From Tetrapyrgos nigripes (Eukaryota > Basidiomycota > Agaricomycetes > Agaricales > Campanellaceae), in the NCBI GenBank assembly GCA_013368315.1, contig JAACJM010000065.1:124001-188000 (forward strand): 64,000 nt of DNA, read 5' to 3'. Of this stretch, positions 63,350 to 64,000 are shown piece after piece. How positions within the stretch are numbered: position 1 is the stretch's first letter; each line of letters starts with the position of its first letter. The position numbers and the translations under genes were made by a program. The notes beneath the pieces are model-generated. The model was not told the origin of the DNA, did no database searches, and was given only the letters and a program-made list of their open reading frames with translations.

Positions 63350-64000
63350 TAAGTATAATTCATGAGCTCGTCGACTTTTACTTACCTCTTGCTTCCTGGT
63401 TTCTCTTATCAGAACGAACTTTTCTTCACCCTTCGGCGATGCTTTGCGACAAGTTATAACCCAGATTGAGGATGCCATTAAGGCTGGGACTGAGGTTGGG
63501 ACTAGTTGTGGAGGTGGAAGTGTCGGTTCTTCTGCTTCCGCGAGTGCTAGCAACACGGCTAGCGCTAGCAATACAATTGCTCAGTCGAGCACTGCTAGTA
63601 GTGCAGCGAGCACAAGTGCAAGCACGAAGAATACTGCTAGCGCTTCTACTTCTGCCAGTGGTTCTGCGAGTGCCTCAATGTCTGCTTCCGCTTACGCCTC
63701 TGCCTCCGCAACTGCTCAAGCTTCCGCTACCGACAAATCAGCAAACTCTGCCAGTGATACAATCAGTGTGAAAGCCACATCGACCGTGAGTGAACCCTCG
63801 TTTTTCGTCGTTACAGTGACTGATCACGATTTCCCTCTGACTACAGGTGCTCTCCGGCTCTCCAATACGGTCACTGTTGTGAGTCTCGTCCTCCTTCAGC
63901 CTCAATCATTGTCGTTTTCTGATTTCTTGGTCCACTGTGTAGACCGAGACCGTGACTGTCACTAGTAAGGGGTAAGTCTTGATCCATGTTTTTTTTTTTT
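63350..64000 (+). pseudogene. Partial duplicate of the Ser/Ala-rich gene, lacking its 5' part
   Basis: From 63350 to the window end the sequence follows 55253 to about 55930 closely. It begins inside an intron of the parent gene, continues through the exon with ALRQVITQIEDAIKAG, then CGGGSVGSSASASASNTASA and later Ser/Ala repeats. Signal peptide and helical domain are absent. The fragment starts about 60 nt upstream of the FunK1 ATG on the opposite strand. Because intron sequence is included, it arose by DNA duplication and not by retrocopying. It keeps the frame that the longer copy has lost. The right end runs into a T-run at the window edge and may continue. Confidence 0.8.

Overview
The window reads as nuclear DNA from a filamentous basidiomycete, most likely an Agaricomycete. 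Genes are packed on both strands and split by many short GT-AG introns of about 45-70 nt. Housekeeping proteins have basidiomycete-like sequences. A FunK1-type kinase, small secreted proteins, a berberine-bridge-type oxidase and a Ty1/copia element complete a typical mushroom-genome mix. There is no sign of bacterial or organellar DNA. All exon structures were worked out by eye from reading frames, splice sites and family conservation. Outer boundaries are firmer than internal ones.

Layout: 0.3-1.5 kb is a diverged noncoding repeat that recurs inverted at 44.5-45.3 kb. The core from 1.9 to 12.7 kb holds a FUS3/KSS1-type MAP kinase (-), mitochondrial EF-G (-), a nucleostemin/NUG1-type ribosome-assembly GTPase (+) and a membrane-anchored amidohydrolase (+). 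From 12.7 to 23.6 kb is an accessory island: a cysteine-containing orphan gene, a complete and apparently very young copia retrotransposon (matching 368-bp LTRs, 5-bp target duplication, uninterrupted 1976-codon Gag-Pol), and two near-identical inverted MITEs. From 23.6 to 44.0 kb there is a second conserved block: a SAP-domain membrane protein, a small secreted protein, an RRM/RanBP2 zinc-finger protein, a Upf1/SMUBP2-like helicase with a mitochondrial-looking N-terminus, DAHP synthase, PIH1, a two-LIM protein, eIF5A and PAN3. From 44.0 to 49.6 kb is a second decayed island, with the inverted repeat copy, a broken paralogue of the 14-kb orphan and a mariner-type MITE with perfect 39-bp arms. 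Leucyl-tRNA synthetase occupies 49.6-53.6 kb. From 54.7 kb to the end lie a Ser/Ala-rich secreted-protein locus that appears frameshifted, an NmrA relic, a secreted BBE-like flavoprotein, a FunK1 kinase with three in-frame stops, and a partial second copy of the Ser/Ala-rich gene.

Several neighbours are divergent and share short promoters: 7.2/7.5, 25.0/25.2, 35.9/36.2 and 39.5/39.7 kb. The conserved genes cover translation (EF-G, eIF5A, LeuRS, NUG1-like), mRNA decay and RNA binding (PAN3, Nrp1-like), signalling (MAPK) and aromatic amino acid synthesis. They look like scattered housekeeping genes, not one pathway. The most interesting points are the copia element's possible leader intron and half-tRNA primer site, a mitochondrial-presequence-like extension on LeuRS, a GC-AG intron in eIF5A, the reciprocal damage in the duplicated secreted-protein gene, and the orphan small-protein family.
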